64,000 bases of DNA from Bacteroidota bacterium. GTDB lineage: Bacteria > Bacteroidota > Bacteroidia > Bacteroidales > JAGONC01. This document shows positions 9,131 to 18,091 of the stretch, in pieces (the stretch's first letter is position 1; every line of letters begins with the position of its first letter). The stretch covers positions 47,614-111,613 of the forward strand of contig JAPLDP010000031.1 of the NCBI GenBank assembly GCA_026391695.1. Reading direction: 5' to 3'. The position numbers and the translations under genes are program-made. The notes under the pieces were generated by a model. It saw only the letters and a list, made by a program, of their open reading frames with translations, searched no databases and was not told the origin of the DNA.

Positions 9131-12100
9131 ATGAGCCTTTCATCTGTCAGCATAAACCGTCCTATTCTGCCTATCGTCTTTGCCATACTGTTGGTCATTT
9201 TTGGTGTTGTGGGATTTGTTTCACTTGGCGACCGTGAGTATCCCGATATAGACCCACCCATAGTCAATGTGACCACTATCTATACCGGTGCAAATGCTGA
9301 GGTCATCCAGACGCAGATAACTGAGGTACTTGAAGAAGCTATTTCCGGCATTGAAGGAGTAAGGGTGATTTCATCCCAGTCGACCGAGCAATCCAGCATG
9401 ATCACCGTCGAGTTTAACCTCGGTGAAGACCTTGAACGTGCCACCAACGATGTTCGCGACAAGGTATCCAAGTCGATCCGGTTCTTACCCAAAGACGTCG
9501 ACCCACCCATTGTTGAAAAGCTCGATGCCAATGCCAATCCCATCATCTTTATGGTTGTCGAAAGCCGTACACGGGATATCCTGGAAGTGAATGATGTTGT
9601 CGACAGGTTAATTAAAGACCGACTTCAGACAATTCCTGAAATTGCTGGCACGAAGATTTTTGGTGAAAAGAGATATGCGATGCGATTATGGATCGATCCA
9701 GATAAACTTTCATCCCATGGATTAACCTCTCTCGATGTCCAGCAGGCCGTATCACGTGAAAATATCGAGTTGCCTTCCGGAAGAATTGAAGGTGACAATT
9801 CCGAGCTGAGTATACGTACGCTTGGCCTCCTGACCTCTGCTGATGAATTCAATAATCTGATCATCAAGCAGGATAACGGAGAGATCATCCGTTTCAGCGA
9901 CATCGGCTATGCCACACTTGGCGCCGAGAATGAGAGAACCATCTTCAAAACAAACCTTTATCCGGCCATCGCCATCGGCGTTGTTCCTCAGCCTGGTGCT
10001 AATTCGATTGCTATCGCCGATGAATTCTATAAAAGAATGGAACAGGTCAAAAAGGAACTCCCGCCGGATTACAGCATGGAGATAGGATTTGATTTTACCA
10101 CCTTTGAACGGAATGCCGTCAGGGAGGTCAAGGAAACCATGCTGCTTGCATTCTTCCTCGTTGTCATGATCATCTTCTTTTTCCTGCGCGACTGGCGTTC
10201 AACGGTGATACCTGTGGTAGCTATACCTATTTCCATTATCGGCACATTTTTTATCATGTTCCTTACAGGAATCACAATAAATGTACTCACCCTTATCGGG
10301 ATGATCCTCGCCATTGGACTGGTGTGTGATGATGCTATCATTGTCCTTGAGATCATTTATTCAAAGGTCGATATGGGTTTGTCACCAATAAAAGCCGCAC
10401 ACCAGGGCATACAGGAGATATTCTTCGCGGTTATTTCAACAACTATAACACTGGCTGTGGTGTTCCTGCCGATTATGTTCTTGCAGGGGCTGACAGGTCG
10501 GCTTTTCCGTGAGTTTGCCATCGTCGTGGCAGGATCGGTACTGATATCTGGATTTGTTGCACTTACCTTGTCACCGATGATGGGATCACGCATACTCAAG
10601 TACCAGCGACACCTCAACGTCAACTGGTTTTTCCGCATCACTGAACCTTTCTTCCTGGATCTTAACCACCATTACCGTTATTCGCTTGCTGCCTTTATAA
10701 AACACCGGTGGCTGGTGTTTCCCATTTTTATTGTGATTCTCGGAATGGTCATTCTGCTGGGACGATCACTGCACTCGGAACTTGCACCGTATGAAGACCG
10801 TTCGAACATACGTATCCCGACACTGGCGCCCGAAGGATGCTCGTATGAATATATGGAGAAATACATGGATGAACTCAGTCAGTACGTCACGGATTCTATA
10901 CCCGAATCGATAAGGAACTTCAGCCTGATTGCTCCCAGCCTGACGGTTCTTGATGCACCGAATAAAGGACAGGAGCTTTTCTATTTATGTGATCCTTCTG
11001 AACGTAAACGGACGCAGGAGCAAATCTTCCGGAAGGTTTCAAACGACCTGCAGATGATAACGGGGATTAGCGCCTTTCCTTATGAGCCACCAACCATCGG
11101 CAGCCGTTTCGGAGGCCAGGCCCTTCAATATGTGATACTGACTTCAAGCTTCGATTCACTTAAGCGGGTGCTGCCACTTTTTCTTGAAGAAGCCCGTAAA
11201 AGTCCCATACTGCGTTTTGTCGACGCAAATCTCAAAGTCAACAAACCGGAAATACGGCTCACCATTGACCGTGAAAGAGCCGCACAGCTGGGCGTTTCAG
11301 TGGCAGATGTGGCCAGGACACTGCAATTGGCCTTAAGCGGACAGCGTTTCGATTACTTTTACATGAATGGCAAGCAATACCAGATTATTGGCCAGGTGAT
11401 GCGTGAGAACAGGGATTCACCTGAAGATCTTAAAGCTCTGTATGTAAGAAATACAGCCGGGGAGCTGATATCCCTTGAAAACCTTATCAACTGGGAAGAG
11501 GGCATCAATCCTTCCACCATTTTCTCGTACGACAGGTACCTTTCGACAACAATATCGGCAGGTACGGTGGAGGGCACAACACTTGGTGATGGCATCAGCG
11601 AAATGGACAGGATAGCAGATAAAGTCCTTCCGTCGACGTTCCGGACGGCGCTTGCAGGCCAGGCCCGCGATTACCAGGAGAGCTCATCAAGTCTGGTCTA
11701 TGTTTTTATCCTCGCCCTGATCCTCATTTACCTGATCCTTGCCGCCCAGTTTGACAGTTGGGTCGATCCGCTGGTTATCCTGATAACCGTGCCGCTGGCA
11801 CTATTTGGCGCACTGTTGGCACTATGGTTTTTAGATCAAACCCTCAATATTTTCAGCGAGATAGGCATCATCATGCTGATAGGACTGGTGACAAAAAATG
11901 GCATCCTGATCGTGGAATTTGCTAATCAACGGAAAAAAAGAGGTTCCGGCAAACACGAAGCTGTACAGAAAGCCGCGACAGCACGCTTACGCCCAATCTT
12001 GATGACAGCCTCAGCCACCATTTTGGGAATTCTTCCTATCGCCCTGTCGCTGGGTTCTACTTCGGGAAGCAGACGATCGATGGGCGTGGCTGTGGTTGGA

Positions 12101-12211
12101 GGAATGATATTCGCTACATTCTTCTCACTGTATTTTGTTCCGGCTTTTTATACATATTTATCGCGCGAGAAAGTGAAACCTGTTAAAACTAACGAAAAAA
12201 AACATGATTGA
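9131..12211 (+). CDS. RND efflux pump, inner-membrane permease (AcrB/MexB type)
   Basis: 1,026 residues, normal for the HAE-1 group. It has the two-fold RND layout: TM1 (INRPILPIVFAILLVIFGVV), a large porter loop, the TM2-6 block, a second porter loop and TM8-12. The proton-relay residues are present: two adjacent aspartates in TM4 (GLVCDDAIIVLE) and the TM10 lysine (IGLVTKNGILIVEFANQRKK). It is a drug/proton antiporter that takes substrates from the periplasm or outer leaflet. It follows the adaptor by one base and overlaps the long version of the channel gene, so all three are probably translated from one mRNA. Confidence 0.94.
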   Translation: MSLSSVSINRPILPIVFAILLVIFGVVGFVSLGDREYPDIDPPIVNVTTIYTGANAEVIQTQITEVLEEAISGIEGVRVISSQSTEQSSMITVEFNLGEDLERATNDVRDKVSKSIRFLPKDVDPPIVEKLDANANPIIFMVVESRTRDILEVNDVVDRLIKDRLQTIPEIAGTKIFGEKRYAMRLWIDPDKLSSHGLTSLDVQQAVSRENIELPSGRIEGDNSELSIRTLGLLTSADEFNNLIIKQDNGEIIRFSDIGYATLGAENERTIFKTNLYPAIAIGVVPQPGANSIAIADEFYKRMEQVKKELPPDYSMEIGFDFTTFERNAVREVKETMLLAFFLVVMIIFFFLRDWRSTVIPVVAIPISIIGTFFIMFLTGITINVLTLIGMILAIGLVCDDAIIVLEIIYSKVDMGLSPIKAAHQGIQEIFFAVISTTITLAVVFLPIMFLQGLTGRLFREFAIVVAGSVLISGFVALTLSPMMGSRILKYQRHLNVNWFFRITEPFFLDLNHHYRYSLAAFIKHRWLVFPIFIVILGMVILLGRSLHSELAPYEDRSNIRIPTLAPEGCSYEYMEKYMDELSQYVTDSIPESIRNFSLIAPSLTVLDAPNKGQELFYLCDPSERKRTQEQIFRKVSNDLQMITGISAFPYEPPTIGSRFGGQALQYVILTSSFDSLKRVLPLFLEEARKSPILRFVDANLKVNKPEIRLTIDRERAAQLGVSVADVARTLQLALSGQRFDYFYMNGKQYQIIGQVMRENRDSPEDLKALYVRNTAGELISLENLINWEEGINPSTIFSYDRYLSTTISAGTVEGTTLGDGISEMDRIADKVLPSTFRTALAGQARDYQESSSSLVYVFILALILIYLILAAQFDSWVDPLVILITVPLALFGALLALWFLDQTLNIFSEIGIIMLIGLVTKNGILIVEFANQRKKRGSGKHEAVQKAATARLRPILMTASATILGILPIALSLGSTSGSRRSMGVAVVGGMIFATFFSLYFVPAFYTYLSREKVKPVKTNEKKHD

Positions 12212-12236
12212 TCATCTCATCAAAATAGGCTTTCTT

Positions 12237-13544
12237 ATGATAAAACAGGCCATTCTAATTGTATCGGCATTTCTGGTACTTCATTACAATGGCACTTGCC
12301 AGGACGTCATGAGCATGAATGATGCCATCAGGATAGGTCTTGAGAACAACTATGGCGTTTTAATAGCCCGTAATGAATCGCAGATTGCCGCTAATAATGT
12401 GACATGGGGAAATGCCGGTCTTTTGCCTTCGGTAAATATTAATGCAGCGTATGATAAAGCCATTAGCTCAGCAGATATCAAAGTTGTCTCCGGAACTGAG
12501 TTGCAGGACACTAAAGCCCAAACGGATTGGATCAACGCAGGCGTAAACCTGAAATGGACACTGTTCGATGGATTGAACATGTTCATCAGATATGACAGAC
12601 TTAAGAAGATGCACGATATGGGCGAGGTGGAATTCAGAAAAGCAGTTGAAAACACGATGGCGAACATTATCATCACCTATTTTGATATTGTTCAACAGCA
12701 AATGGTCAAGCGTGTCCTCGAAGAACAGGTAGCCCTCTCACAGGAACGTGTAAATATAGCTGAAACAAGAAAAAGCGTTGGGTCCGGTTCTGAGCTGGAT
12801 CTGCTTCAGGCGCAGGTTGACCTTAATGGTGATGCATCTGCGCTGTTTAACCAGAACACCAGCCTTGCAAATGCCAAGACCGGTTTGAATGAATTGCTTT
12901 CGAGGGACGCAAGCCTTGATTTCCGGGTGATCGACACAGTCATCCTTGGCCCTCAGCTGGCGCTGGATACATTGCGAAAGTATACGTTGCAACATAACAA
13001 GGATCTATTGCTTCTTTCCATGCAAAAGGATGCTGCGCTGCTTGATATGAAATCATTCAAGGCAGAACGGCTTCCGGTGATCAATTTCAATTCCGGCTAT
13101 AATTTTCTCAGGAATGAAACACAGGCTTCCTTTATCCAATACAACCGGCAGCTTGGCCCGCATTTTGGCATTTCAGCCGATTTCAATCTTTTTGATGGTT
13201 TTAACCAGCACCGTAAGGTTCAGAATGCTCAGATCGCATTTTTAAATTCCGAGCTTCAGGTCCAGCAGACCTGGAACCAGCTGGATGCTTATCTCATCAG
13301 ACTTAATAATGATTATCAGAATGATCTGCAGCTCATCGGATTTGAGAGCGAGAACCTGAAGCTGGCAATAAAGAACATGGACATTGCCAAAGAAAGTTAT
13401 TCGATAGGGACCATTTCACCGATTCAACTGAGGGAGGTTCAGAAAAATCTCATGTCGGCAAACAACCGGCTGATCTATGCTCTGTATAAAGCAAAGGTGA
13501 AGGAAACGGAGCTGTTGCTATTAAGCGGGCAATTGGTGAAATAA
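12237..13544 (+). CDS. TolC-family outer-membrane efflux channel
   Basis: 435 residues from the ATG at 12237, chosen because it begins a signal peptide directly (MIKQAILIVSAFLVLHYNGT). An earlier ATG at 12204 would overlap the pump gene by 8 bp and add 11 residues. Two OEP repeats are visible (DAIRIGLENNYGVLIARNES ... and DMKSFKAERLPVINFNSGYN ...), with alternating beta-strand and coiled-coil helices. Conserved end-of-repeat motifs are ETRKSVGSGSELDLLQAQVD and AKESYSIGTISPIQLREVQ. It forms the exit duct of the RND pump encoded just upstream. Confidence 0.92.
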   Translation: MIKQAILIVSAFLVLHYNGTCQDVMSMNDAIRIGLENNYGVLIARNESQIAANNVTWGNAGLLPSVNINAAYDKAISSADIKVVSGTELQDTKAQTDWINAGVNLKWTLFDGLNMFIRYDRLKKMHDMGEVEFRKAVENTMANIIITYFDIVQQQMVKRVLEEQVALSQERVNIAETRKSVGSGSELDLLQAQVDLNGDASALFNQNTSLANAKTGLNELLSRDASLDFRVIDTVILGPQLALDTLRKYTLQHNKDLLLLSMQKDAALLDMKSFKAERLPVINFNSGYNFLRNETQASFIQYNRQLGPHFGISADFNLFDGFNQHRKVQNAQIAFLNSELQVQQTWNQLDAYLIRLNNDYQNDLQLIGFESENLKLAIKNMDIAKESYSIGTISPIQLREVQKNLMSANNRLIYALYKAKVKETELLLLSGQLVK

Positions 13545-13584
13545 GTTTACACGAATGGACAGGTTGCCATGCCGGCCTTTAGCT

Positions 13585-13633
13585 GGCGCGCGTTTCCGAA
13601 CGCGTGCCTGGTATCAGCGCGTTTGAAACGCGC
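13585..13633. repeat. Two GC-rich hairpins 3' of the efflux operon
   Basis: 13585-13608 is a 10-bp stem (one G:T pair) around TCCG. 13617-13633 is an 8-bp perfect stem around one base (GCGCGTTTGAAACGCGC). They resemble the short palindromes at 2070-2120. They may terminate or stabilise the efflux mRNA, but there is no T-run. Confidence 0.6.
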
Positions 13634-13765
13634 AATCCGGCTATTCCATTGTTGTTTTGTAATTGAAAAAGGTACAAACCGCTTTCCATATCCTTATTCT
13701 CAATTTCAACCGCCATATTTCTAATCAGTTCCCTTGAGGCCCATTATTAATTAAACTGAAATTTA

Positions 13766-13798
13766 TTTGACCTCAAAAGCTGTTCTTTTGTATCTTTA
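13766..13798 (+). promoter_or_regulatory. Promoter of the FISUMP gene at 13827
   Basis: TTTG at 13766-13769 and TATCTTTA at 13791-13798 are separated by 21 bp. The start codon lies 28 bp downstream. Confidence 0.6.
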
Positions 13799-13826
13799 TA
13801 TTTTCAAGCTATCTAATTTGTTATCC

Positions 13827-15155
13827 ATGAGAAAATTAGCATTACTTTTCAGTCTGGCTTCCCTCATCAGCCTCACACTTGCCCAGAATCAAACAATCAA
13901 ATTGACCTTCACAGGTGTTAACAACACTACTTATGTCCAGCTCGACAGCATCAAAGTGATGAACCGAACCCAGGGTGGTGATACGGTTTTGTATTGGCCT
14001 GATACAGTACTCGTGTTGAATTATGTGGGCATCAACGAAAATCCGGTCATGTTCAATGGTTTCAGGATGATGCAGAACTATCCAAATCCTGCCCTTGATC
14101 AGACTACGATCAGCATCTACGTCCCTGAACGGGATAACGTGAACTTGAGGATTACAGATATACTTGGGCGGCAACTCCTCACCACGGAGAGATTACTGGA
14201 TAAAGGATATCATTCCTTCAGGTTTCTCCCGGGAAACGAGGAACTCTATTTTTTCACAGCTTCCTGGAGAGGGGTTAATCAGTACATTAAGATCCTCTCC
14301 ACAGTGACTGGTTCAGAGCGGGATTGCAAGCTTGAATACTCAGGAAGCCTTGGTACTACTTCAGTGCCATTAAAAAGTATTGCAGCTGACCGGGACTTTA
14401 CATTTACTCCGGGTGATGAGCTGCTTTATATAGGGTATATAGATACTTTGGAATCCGGAAGGATTGATAAACCTGAGACCAGTCAAACATACACCTTCCA
14501 GTTTGCCATCAACATCCCCTGCCCGGGAATTCCGACGGTTGAATACGAAGGCCAGGTATATAATACCATACAGATATTCAGCCAATGCTGGCTGAAGGAA
14601 AATTTGAATGTTGGGACAATAATTCCCGGTTCACAAGAAATGACCAGTAATGGAATAATTGAGAAATACTGTTATAATAATCAAGAGGATAGCTGTGAGG
14701 TTTATGGTGGGCTTTACCTGTGGAAAGAATCGATGCAGTACTCGTTCGATGAAGGTGCGCAGGGTATTTGTCCGACAGGTTGGCATCTTCCGACAGATGA
14801 TGCATGGAAAATTCTGGAAGGGAATGTTGATAGCTATTATGAAGTTGGGGATCCAGTATGGGATGGCTGGATGGACAGAGGATTTGATGTTGGTCAGAAT
14901 CTAAAATCACAAAACGGCTGGGATGATAACGGCAACGGAACTGATCTTTATGGTTTCACTGCTCTTCCAGGTGGTATTCGTTGGCCCACTACTGGATCTT
15001 TTGACCATCTGGGTATTAGTTGCAATTTTTGGTCGTCAACACCACCTGGTGTGAGTGCATTGTTTCGTTATCTTTCCTACTCTAAATCAACTGTGTTCAG
15101 ATATGATATTGGGTGGTCTAATGGGCTATCAGTCCGCTGCCTCAAAGACGACTAA
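13827..15155 (+). CDS. FISUMP-domain secreted protein with internal T9SS-like domain (paralogue 1)
   Basis: 442 residues from the ATG at 13827, which starts the signal peptide (MRKLALLFSLASLISLTLAQ); a 20-residue upstream extension is unlikely. The order of parts is unusual. First comes a family-specific N-terminal strand region (YVQLDSIKVMNRTQGGDTVL), then a domain like the T9SS type A sorting domain in the middle (YPNPALDQTTISIYVPE ... GYHSFRFLPG). The C-terminus is a FISUMP domain (YNTIQIFSQCWLKENLNVGT, ICPTGWHLPTDDAWKILEG, GFTALPGG, SVRCLKDD). Three other genes here (34515, 40014, 43441) share this layout. Role is unknown; FISUMP proteins are usually surface or extracellular. The gene has its own promoter at 13766-13798. 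Confidence 0.88.
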   Translation: MRKLALLFSLASLISLTLAQNQTIKLTFTGVNNTTYVQLDSIKVMNRTQGGDTVLYWPDTVLVLNYVGINENPVMFNGFRMMQNYPNPALDQTTISIYVPERDNVNLRITDILGRQLLTTERLLDKGYHSFRFLPGNEELYFFTASWRGVNQYIKILSTVTGSERDCKLEYSGSLGTTSVPLKSIAADRDFTFTPGDELLYIGYIDTLESGRIDKPETSQTYTFQFAINIPCPGIPTVEYEGQVYNTIQIFSQCWLKENLNVGTIIPGSQEMTSNGIIEKYCYNNQEDSCEVYGGLYLWKESMQYSFDEGAQGICPTGWHLPTDDAWKILEGNVDSYYEVGDPVWDGWMDRGFDVGQNLKSQNGWDDNGNGTDLYGFTALPGGIRWPTTGSFDHLGISCNFWSSTPPGVSALFRYLSYSKSTVFRYDIGWSNGLSVRCLKDD

Positions 15156-15411
15156 TCCTATATTACTCACCTGTGCCACCAGGTGAGGGTCATGTCAGGT
15201 GCCATAATTATTTTCTATAATGGCTAAACTTGAACGATATATATTCAGCCAAAAGTGGACTAATTCAGGAGTAGATTAAGGGTTTGTCCGGATTTGGCAG
15301 AAGACATTCAGTGCTTGCCACCCCGGTGATGTACCTGTTTGAAGCAGAATCGTGTGAAATCGTTACTCTACCTAATTCAATGACTGAATTGTCCGCAGCT
15401 ATGAAATAAGT
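15156..15411. other. Intergenic region with one perfect hairpin
   Basis: A perfect 8-bp stem (CTCACCTG/CAGGTGAG) at 15166-15187 follows the FISUMP stop codon. It lacks a T-run, so it is a weak terminator candidate. A 27-codon open stretch at 15328-15408 (MYLFEAESCEIV...) resembles nothing I know. Confidence 0.4.
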
Positions 15412-16083
15412 TTATTCTTTGGTTTTTCCCAAAAAGAATACAAAACTGAACCTCATGCCAAAAGCCCCGACTACTATCCTGTCGTTATCCTCATTATCTT
15501 TTTTGTTCTTCATCGTATTGGAATTATATCCGAGCATAATATCAAACGACGCCTTATTTCCGATAGGAAGTGCAACCCCGAGTCCCCCACCATAGGTATT
15601 GTTGCTCATTTTACTATCCCAATTTTCATCATAGCCCTCTTCATTATATTTAGCAATCCCGAAATAAGAATAGCCTTCCAGGAAGGGCTTAACTTTCTTT
15701 GTGGGAAAATAATACCTGACAAATGGACCTGCACTGAATATGGTGTAGGTGTCTTTGTGCTTTGAATCACCGTATTTTTCGCTCCACCTGCTTAAATTGA
15801 GGTCAAGACCGGCTACAAAATTATTTACTAAGAAATACCCATACCTTGGTGACAAGTTGAAGGCGGTGATTTTATCAGATTCTGGATCTTCATTGTTATC
15901 ACTTTTGTATTTGATATTAGCAAAACCAAAGCTCATGAAGTCAGGACCAGTCCCAACAACATTGAGCCCAAGCCCAATCCTGGAGGAAACGCCTACCAGC
16001 ATTTTGCCTTTTTCGGTCTGGGCATTTGTTAATGATGGAAAGATGAAGCAAATCGCTACGATACATAAAATTACTTTTTTCAT
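15412..16083 (-). CDS. Outer-membrane beta-barrel protein
   Basis: 223 residues from the ATG at 16083, chosen because it begins a signal peptide (MKKVILCIVAICFIFPSLTNAQ). The mature part alternates hydrophobic and polar residues in strand-length runs (LLVG-type, YGYFLVNNFVAGLDLNLSRW, AGPFVRYYF, YGGGLGVALPIG). It ends with an aromatic strand (FGMRFSFVFFLGKTKE). This is the general pattern of small OmpW/OmpA-like eight-strand barrels in this phylum. It stands alone, convergent with the FISUMP gene and divergent from the GH30 gene. Specific role unknown. Confidence 0.75.
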   Translation of the reverse strand: MKKVILCIVAICFIFPSLTNAQTEKGKMLVGVSSRIGLGLNVVGTGPDFMSFGFANIKYKSDNNEDPESDKITAFNLSPRYGYFLVNNFVAGLDLNLSRWSEKYGDSKHKDTYTIFSAGPFVRYYFPTKKVKPFLEGYSYFGIAKYNEEGYDENWDSKMSNNTYGGGLGVALPIGNKASFDIMLGYNSNTMKNKKDNEDNDRIVVGAFGMRFSFVFFLGKTKE

Positions 16084-16330
16084 GGTAGTAAAGGTTTTAA
16101 TTACCATCCCTGTAAAGGACGGCGTTGTTAATAAAATATCGAAAAAATTGCAATGAACTGGCATATCAAAAGCAATTTAGAATGCTATAAATATATAAAG
16201 AAAAATTTAGAAAATGCAAATCTTCAGCTAATAATGGACATATTCAAGAATAAATAAATGCCTGTTTTACCATACCCATTACCTCCTTTTTTGCATGATC
16301 ACCGAACAGTAGTACCTGATATCAACTTTT

Positions 16331-16570
16331 CTAAATGACGCATGATTTGCTTATATACAACATAACCAGCGGGCATTCCTGAGGACGTTGACCACCAAGA
16401 TGGAACATAATAGTAATGGTTATCACTTCGCTGTCGCTCATAGTAAAGACTTTGTTGCGTTTGGGCTTTCCGTCACTTATTTGATGTTTTTTAAGTTCGC
16501 TCTTAAAAACATTGCAAAAATCATCGACCGAGCAAAAAACTTCTATAACTTTATCCTGTGGTACTATACA
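16331..16570 (-). pseudogene. IS982-type transposase N-terminal relic
   Basis: Read on the minus strand, this stretch encodes VIEVFCSVDDFCNVFKSELK followed shortly by KPKRNKVFTMSDSEVITIT and then a stop at 16331. This is the typical N-terminus of an IS982-family transposase (variable KRRNKP..MSDSEVITILI). The rest of the transposase, including the catalytic DDE region, is absent, and the last codons before the stop diverge, so it is a dead fragment. It occupies the upstream region of the GH30 gene. Confidence 0.75.
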
Positions 16571-16599
16571 TCGGACTCACGTTAATTTATTCACCTGAC

Positions 16600-18045
16600 A
16601 TGAAAAAAATACTTTCTGTTCTACTTTGCAGCTACTCATTCTTATTTGTATACAGTCAAAACGATAATCAGTCTGTTTTTGAAGGGCGCAAAGTCACTGT
16701 AATCACAACTGCCGACAGCACAAATTTCAGGCTTACAGAAACTGCAATACTTCAGTTTTCACCACACGGGCAGCCCTTCGAATATGAGCCCTGCATTTTT
16801 GTGGATTCATCGAAAGTGTTTCAGACCTTTATCGGAATCGGTGCAGCGCTGACCGACGCCTCGGCAGAAACTTTCGCAAAATTGTCACCCGACAGGCAAG
16901 AGGCCTTTTTAAAAGCCTATTTTGATAAAAACTCAGGAATTGGATATTCACTCGCCCGCACCAATATGAACAGTTGTGATTTTTCAAGCAGCAGTTATAC
17001 CTACGTAAAGGAGAACGATAAAGATTTGAAGACATTCAGCGTAGAGCACGATGAACAATTTCGTATACCATTTATCAAAAAAGTCATTGCCGCTGCAGGA
17101 GGCCAGATCAACCTGTTTGTCAGCCCCTGGAGCCCACCTGCCTGGATGAAGGACAACAATAATATGCTTAATGGTGGTAAACTTTTACCTGAATACTACA
17201 CGTCGTGGGCGAATTATTATGTCAGATTTATTAAAGCCTATGAAGATCAGGGCATTCCTGTGTGGGGATTGACAGTGCAAAACGAACCGATGGCAAAACA
17301 AACCTGGGAGTCATGCATGTACACTGCCGAAGAAGAGCGCGATTTCATTAAAGAATATCTCGGTCCGGCGCTATGGAAAAACGGCATGCAAGGTAAAAAA
17401 CTTATCGCCTGGGATCACAACAGAGATCTCATTTACCACAGGGCATCCATCGTTCTGAGTGACACCGCAGCAGCCAAATATATCTGGGGCATCGGCTTCC
17501 ACTGGTACGAAAGCTGGACCGGCGCTCCTATTCCGGAAAATGTAAAACGCGTGGCTGAAGCCTATCCCGACATTCCACTGTTGCTTACCGAAGCATGCAA
17601 TTCCCCTTTCAGTTGGGATACGTTTAACCAGTGGCAGTGGGGCGAAAACTACGGATCGGCCATGATCAGCGATTTCAACAATGGCGCATCCGGATGGACA
17701 GACTGGAATATCCTCCTTGATGAATACGGTGGTCCCAATCATGTGAAAAATTTCTGTTTCGCACCTGTTCATGCGGATACACGGAACAATAGCCTCCATT
17801 TCATGAACTCTTATTATTACATTGGACACTTTTCGAGATACATCCGCCCCGGAGCTAGGCGAATTGCCTGTTCTTCAAGCCGGGCACAGCTTCTCACAAC
17901 CGGTTTTCGCAATCCCGACGGATCAATAGCCATCATAGTGATGAATACGGGGAAGACAAAAGTAAATTATCACTTGTATGAAGGAAATCAGGCAGTAGAA
18001 ACGGTCAGCCTGCCACATTCGATTACCACCCTGGTGATTCATTAG
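16600..18045 (+). CDS. GH30-family glycoside hydrolase (secreted)
   Basis: 481 residues from the ATG at 16600, which begins the signal peptide (MKKILSVLLCSYSFLFVYSQ); a 14-residue upstream extension is dismissed. The TIM-barrel landmarks of GH30 glucosylceramidase / endo-beta-1,6-glucanase proteins are present: FIGIGAALTDASAETFAKL, GYSLARTNMNSCDFSSSSY, SPWSPPAWMKDNN. The acid/base glutamate is in LTVQNEPMAKQTWESC and the nucleophile glutamate in PLLLTEACNSPFSW. The C-terminal beta side-domain ends with HSITTLVIH. A likely activity is hydrolysis of beta-1,6-glucan or related glucosides. A second GH30 gene is at 48345. Confidence 0.9.
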   Translation: MKKILSVLLCSYSFLFVYSQNDNQSVFEGRKVTVITTADSTNFRLTETAILQFSPHGQPFEYEPCIFVDSSKVFQTFIGIGAALTDASAETFAKLSPDRQEAFLKAYFDKNSGIGYSLARTNMNSCDFSSSSYTYVKENDKDLKTFSVEHDEQFRIPFIKKVIAAAGGQINLFVSPWSPPAWMKDNNNMLNGGKLLPEYYTSWANYYVRFIKAYEDQGIPVWGLTVQNEPMAKQTWESCMYTAEEERDFIKEYLGPALWKNGMQGKKLIAWDHNRDLIYHRASIVLSDTAAAKYIWGIGFHWYESWTGAPIPENVKRVAEAYPDIPLLLTEACNSPFSWDTFNQWQWGENYGSAMISDFNNGASGWTDWNILLDEYGGPNHVKNFCFAPVHADTRNNSLHFMNSYYYIGHFSRYIRPGARRIACSSSRAQLLTTGFRNPDGSIAIIVMNTGKTKVNYHLYEGNQAVETVSLPHSITTLVIH

Positions 18046-18091
18046 GTGAGAACCGAATATTTGCAATCCAATGCCTCAGTGGCGATTAACC

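Noticed and set aside
16388..16585. 65-codon plus-strand reading frame before the GH30 gene
   Set aside because: The opposite strand carries recognisable IS982 transposase sequence over the same bases; the plus frame is its shadow.
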